Shown here one piece after another: positions 60,734 through 64,000 of a stretch of DNA of 64,000 nucleotides; position 1 is the stretch's first letter; each line of letters opens with the position of its first letter. The position numbers and the translations under genes were made by a program. The stretch is from assembly GCA_905215625.1 (NCBI GenBank), contig CAJMQQ010000001.1:45719-109718 (forward strand). The letters run 5' to 3'. Under the pieces are notes generated by a model. The model searched no databases, was not told where the DNA came from, and was given only the letters and a program-made list of their open reading frames with translations. This DNA is from an uncultured bacterium (GTDB lineage: Bacteria; Bacillota; Clostridia; Lachnospirales; Lachnospiraceae).

Positions 60734-62509
60734 ATGTATTATTCCAGCGGAAACTATGAAGCATTTGCCCGCCCAAAAAAACCAGAGGGCGTTGACCAGA
60801 AATCTGCATATATTGTCGGAAGCGGCCTTGCTGCCTTATCTGCAGCCTGCTATCTGGTTCGGGATGGTCAGATGAAGGGCGGACACATCCATATTCTAGA
60901 AAAAGAACAGCTTGCTGGCGGAGCCTGCGACGGCTGGAAATTCAAAAACGTCGGCTATGTCATGCGCGGCGGACGGGAAATGGACAACCATTTTGAATGT
61001 ATGTGGGATCTGTTCCGTTCCATTCCATCTATTGAAACAGAGGGAATCTCTGTCCTGGATGAATATTACTGGCTAAACAAAGAGGATCCTAACTACTCTC
61101 TCTGCCGCGCTACTGTAAATCGCGGGGAAGACGCTCATACAGACGGAAAATTTTCCATTTCCGACCGGGGCGCTATGGAGATTATGGAACTGTTTTTCAC
61201 TCCAGAAGAACAACTGCAGAACAAACGGATTACCGACGTGTTTGACCACGAGGTCTTGGACTCCAACTTCTGGCTTTATTGGCGTACCATGTTTGCTTTT
61301 GAAAACTGGCACAGCGCTCTGGAAATGAAGCGGTATGTCCAGCGTTATATCCATCATATCGGCGGACTGCCCGACTTTTCCGCTCTGCGTTTTACCAAAT
61401 ACAACCAGTATGAATCCATGATCCTCCCTATGGTAAAGTATCTGGAACACTCTGGCGTACAGTTCCATTTTGGAGTACAGGTTACCAATGTCCTGTTTGA
61501 CTGTACACCGTCCAGAAAGCAGGCCGTACGGATTGATATTTTAAAAAATGGCGTTCCGGATTTTATTGAACTTACTTCAAATGATCTGGTATTGATTACC
61601 AATGGCGGCTGTGTAGAAAATTCTTCTCTCGGAAGTCAGAATACCCCTGCCAGATTCCAGCCAGAACTAAAAGAAGGCGGCGGATGGGATATGTGGATGA
61701 AAATTGCCGCTCAGGATCCAGCCTTTGGGAATCCGAAAAAGTTCTGCAGCCATCCAGAACAGACAAATTGGATGAGCGCAACCATCCAGACCCTGGATCA
61801 GCGGATTGTTCCTTATATCAAGAAAATCTGTAAACGGGATCCCTTTTCCGGAAAGGTTGTTACCGGAGGCATTGTGACTGTCAAAGATTCCTCCTGGCTT
61901 TTAAGCTGGACTATTAACCGTCAGCCCCAGTTTCGCAGCCAGCCTAGTGATCAGCTTCTAATCTGGGTCTATGGTCTCTTCTCTGACCGGTCCGGAGATT
62001 ATGTAAAAAAGCCTATGAGAGACTGCACTGGAAAAGAAATCTGCATGGAATGGCTGTATCATCTGGGTGTTCCTGAGACTGAGATTGTAGATATGGCAGA
62101 AAACAGTGCCAACACAGTTCCCTGCATGATGCCTTATATTACTGCATTTTTCATGCCCAGGGCCATTGAAGACCGGCCTCTTGTTGTGCCAAAACAAGCT
62201 GTAAATTTCGCTTTTATCGGCCAGTTTGCGGAAACCAGCAGAGATACCATCTTTACTACCGAATATTCTATCCGTACTGCCATGGAAGCTGTCTATACTC
62301 TGCTTTCTATTGACCGGGGCGTGCCGGAAGTCTGGGGAAGCGTTTATGACGTCCGCTGTCTCCTGGATGCCACAGTAAAACTCCGGGATGGTAAGAAACT
62401 GACGGACATGGATCTGAATCTAAAACAGCGCCTTGCTTTAAAAGAAGCTTTGAAAAAAATCCATGGCACTGAACTGGAACTGCTGCTGGAAGAATATGGG
62501 GTAATTTAA
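60734..62509 (+). CDS. ohyA: Oleate hydratase
   Basis: A 591-residue FAD enzyme of the 67-kDa myosin-cross-reactive-antigen family, adding water to the cis-9 double bond of unsaturated fatty acids to give 10-hydroxy acids. The dinucleotide fold is YIVGSGLAALSAACYLVRD; GACDGWKFKNVGYVMRGGREMDNHFECMWDL (partly quoted: VMRGGREMDNHFECMW) carries the catalytic-loop residues, and NFAFIGQFAETSRDTIFTTEYS closes the FAD site (partly quoted). ATG at 60734 has AGGAGG 7 bases upstream; the ATG two codons earlier is too close to it. In gut bacteria the enzyme detoxifies linoleate and oleate. Confidence 0.95.
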   Translation: MYYSSGNYEAFARPKKPEGVDQKSAYIVGSGLAALSAACYLVRDGQMKGGHIHILEKEQLAGGACDGWKFKNVGYVMRGGREMDNHFECMWDLFRSIPSIETEGISVLDEYYWLNKEDPNYSLCRATVNRGEDAHTDGKFSISDRGAMEIMELFFTPEEQLQNKRITDVFDHEVLDSNFWLYWRTMFAFENWHSALEMKRYVQRYIHHIGGLPDFSALRFTKYNQYESMILPMVKYLEHSGVQFHFGVQVTNVLFDCTPSRKQAVRIDILKNGVPDFIELTSNDLVLITNGGCVENSSLGSQNTPARFQPELKEGGGWDMWMKIAAQDPAFGNPKKFCSHPEQTNWMSATIQTLDQRIVPYIKKICKRDPFSGKVVTGGIVTVKDSSWLLSWTINRQPQFRSQPSDQLLIWVYGLFSDRSGDYVKKPMRDCTGKEICMEWLYHLGVPETEIVDMAENSANTVPCMMPYITAFFMPRAIEDRPLVVPKQAVNFAFIGQFAETSRDTIFTTEYSIRTAMEAVYTLLSIDRGVPEVWGSVYDVRCLLDATVKLRDGKKLTDMDLNLKQRLALKEALKKIHGTELELLLEEYGVI

Positions 62510-63657
62510 TCTGCACGATCTTCTATCTTATTTCTTGGCGTGTACCATGTGAATTCATAGCCGCTTTCTGATGGAAGAATGTGATTTGACACGTATTGAA
62601 ACTGTCCATCTGGCAAGGGCCGGACTGTCACTTCATGGGCAAAAACCTTTGAAATCCCCTTGTAGGGAAATACTGCATTTACAGTAAGGACAATGGTTCC
62701 GTCTTTTCGTTCTGTCACATCGACTACTTCAGGATATGGATATTCCGGATATTCCATATCCTGAAATCCTCTTGGGCAGTATGCATATGTATCGTCATCT
62801 GGATAATAGGCTGTTTTCTTTTGAAGTGTTTCACTGGTAATTGAAAAATGCCTCTGGATCATCCTTTCAAACGCCTCTGCGGGTATCCGGTAAGTTTCCG
62901 GTTCCAGGCTGCTTTCATAGGAACCTTCTGGAACATAGGGCTCTCCCATCTGAACACAAAAATGATCGTAAAGATCGTAAAAATCCAGTTCTCCAAAATC
63001 ATCTTCTGTCCAGTCCGTAATAAACAGATTGTTATATTCATACCCGATTAGCAAAAGATACGTTCTGTTCAGTTCTCTGCACTGTTTGGGCAAAGGCAGA
63101 ATACGGAAAGCGGCATACTCTTCTTCTCCGCTCAGGGTAAGAGCATAGGACTCTTCTGAATAATAAACGCCGGAAAACATCAAATATCCGTTTTCCCAAT
63201 ACTTCCAGTTTTCCGCAGAAAAACTTCCGGAATCTGCCAAAACCATCTTCCCATCTTTCCATTCATAGTATCTCTTTTTTACATTTACCTGTCCTTCCTG
63301 CGTTTGAAAATGATAAATTACAAGTTCTTCCGGAGAAAGAACTTCTATCAGCAGCAGATTTCCCTTCTCGCTCTCTTCTACGTTCTGACAAAACTCAAGA
63401 GCCTGCTCTGGCCTGGACATATCTATCTGGTTCCTGCCGTCAATTGCCGTATATCCTCTGGCTCCGAATTGTTCTACCAGACTGCGGACTTTCTCCAATG
63501 TATCCGCCTGGTTTTCTGTTCCCGCCTCTTCATAAAATTCCGTCCCCAGTTGGATAATTCTCTGGTCTTCTTCCGGAAATGTTTCCTTCACAGGCGGACT
63601 GCCGCATCCACTAATCGCCAATGCCAGTAAAAAAATGCCCAGTCCTGTTTTTCGCAT
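62506..63657 (-). CDS. Lipoprotein of unknown function
   Basis: A 383-residue secreted protein: signal peptide with lipobox ISGC (Cys18), then a predominantly beta protein rich in Tyr, Glu and Asp. I do not recognise a family with certainty. Its stop overlaps that of the convergent oleate hydratase by 4 bases, and no terminator separates them. Upstream is a divergent HD-domain gene. No membrane helix beyond the signal is seen. Confidence 0.8.
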   Translation of the reverse strand: MRKTGLGIFLLALAISGCGSPPVKETFPEEDQRIIQLGTEFYEEAGTENQADTLEKVRSLVEQFGARGYTAIDGRNQIDMSRPEQALEFCQNVEESEKGNLLLIEVLSPEELVIYHFQTQEGQVNVKKRYYEWKDGKMVLADSGSFSAENWKYWENGYLMFSGVYYSEESYALTLSGEEEYAAFRILPLPKQCRELNRTYLLLIGYEYNNLFITDWTEDDFGELDFYDLYDHFCVQMGEPYVPEGSYESSLEPETYRIPAEAFERMIQRHFSITSETLQKKTAYYPDDDTYAYCPRGFQDMEYPEYPYPEVVDVTERKDGTIVLTVNAVFPYKGISKVFAHEVTVRPLPDGQFQYVSNHILPSESGYEFTWYTPRNKIEDRAD

Positions 63658-63745
63658 CTGCTTCTCCTTTATATTCGCATTTACCGTTCTTTCGTCTGAT
63701 ATTAAATGTTTTCTATTTCACCCTCATAGAATCCATTTACGGGAA

Positions 63746-63774
63746 TTGCAAACCTTTATTTTTTGGAGTATAAT
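63746..63774 (+). promoter_or_regulatory. Promoter of the HD-domain gene
   Basis: -35 TTGCAA (63746-63751), 17-base spacer and perfect -10 TATAAT (63769-63774), about 60 bases before the ATG. Confidence 0.8.
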
Positions 63775-63834
63775 ACTACCGTTTTTAGATGATTTTGTCA
63801 ACCTGAACAAGTGATTTTTAATAGGATAAATATA

Positions 63835-64000
63835 ATGAAGCAAGATTTTCAGACTGCGATTGCAGAGAAATGTAAATATCTGGAACAATGTGGACGATTC
63901 AGTGAAGAAAAAAATGCTTATCAGCATGGAATGTCTACCGTATACCGGCACAGCATTCTGGTGGCGGCTGTCAGCCTGTCTATTGCTGACAAACTTGGCC
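63835..64000 (+). CDS. HD-domain protein (5' part)
   Basis: The first 55 codons of a gene that runs off the window. ATG at 63835 (MKQDFQTAIAEKCKYLEQCG) follows AGGA and a strong promoter. The stretch HGMSTVYRHSILVAAVSLSIAD resembles the N-terminal helix of HD-type phosphohydrolases, with the first metal-ligand His in RHSILVA. The catalytic HD pair would lie beyond the end, so the call rests on a short stretch. Confidence 0.6.
   Translation, partial: MKQDFQTAIAEKCKYLEQCGRFSEEKNAYQHGMSTVYRHSILVAAVSLSIADKLG

Noticed and set aside
1..64000. tRNA or rRNA genes, CRISPR arrays, insertion sequences, prophage genes
   Set aside because: No cloverleaf-type sequences, repeated spacer units, transposases, integrases or phage structural genes were recognised by eye on either strand.

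Overview
The window looks like chromosome from a Gram-positive anaerobe of the Lachnospiraceae (Clostridia), probably a gut species. The pointers are strong AGGAGG ribosome sites, sporulation-type DacF/LCP/L,D-transpeptidase wall genes, CdaA/CdaR, a galacto-N-biose phosphorylase locus, oleate hydratase and a TPP-riboswitch thiamine salvage operon. The genus is not fixed by the sequence. Most genes lie on the minus strand. No tRNA, rRNA, CRISPR array, insertion sequence or phage was seen.

Layout. 1-2.5 kb: the 3' end of ychF, then a TetR-controlled pair of membrane genes read on the minus strand. 2.7-9.5 kb: a dual GGDEF/EAL protein, then a gltX - UvrD-type helicase - cobO run. 9.6-12.2 kb: NdpA-like nucleoid protein, HAD phosphatase and a small protein, then a separately promoted Hsp20. 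12.4-14.8 kb: an MFS exporter and ArsR-type regulator with two operator-like repeats around a very strong promoter. 14.9-24.9 kb: a mucin/milk-glycan disaccharide operon (binding protein, two permeases, small membrane protein, GH112 phosphorylase, GH95-like glycosidase), with a DpnII-family restriction endonuclease translationally attached to its end and a divergent AraC regulator. 24.9-31.4 kb: sbcCD, GNAT, MATE. 31.5-37.1 kb: uxuA, then bcp - yaaA - EndoQ/UvrD fusion. 37.2-41.6 kb: cell-wall genes (LCP, DacF, L,D-transpeptidase).

41.6-53.9 kb is a 12-kb run of tightly packed minus-strand genes: two membrane proteins, cdaA, cdaR, ptsH, ptsI, a Wzy-like polymerase, a glucose-type EIIA, two aminotransferases, an AI-2E exporter and a MATE pump. 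One extended -10 promoter precedes it. On the other side of that promoter region the TPP riboswitch drives thiM-thiE-thiD. 56.5-60.6 kb is a MacAB-like efflux operon divergent from a TetR gene whose reading frame is broken at an A7 tract that forms a correctly phased -1 slippery heptamer. A perfect 38-base inverted repeat lies between them. The window ends with oleate hydratase, a lipoprotein and the start of an HD-domain gene.

Points most worth a second look: the A7 frame break in the efflux regulator with its long operator-like palindrome; the methylase-less DpnII in a sugar operon; the EndoQ-UvrD fusion beside two peroxide-defence genes; the out-of-frame overlap in which the HPr active-site histidine codon is also part of the cdaR tail; and the GH95-like enzyme with two altered catalytic positions. 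None of these is proven to be a new system; each is a testable lead.
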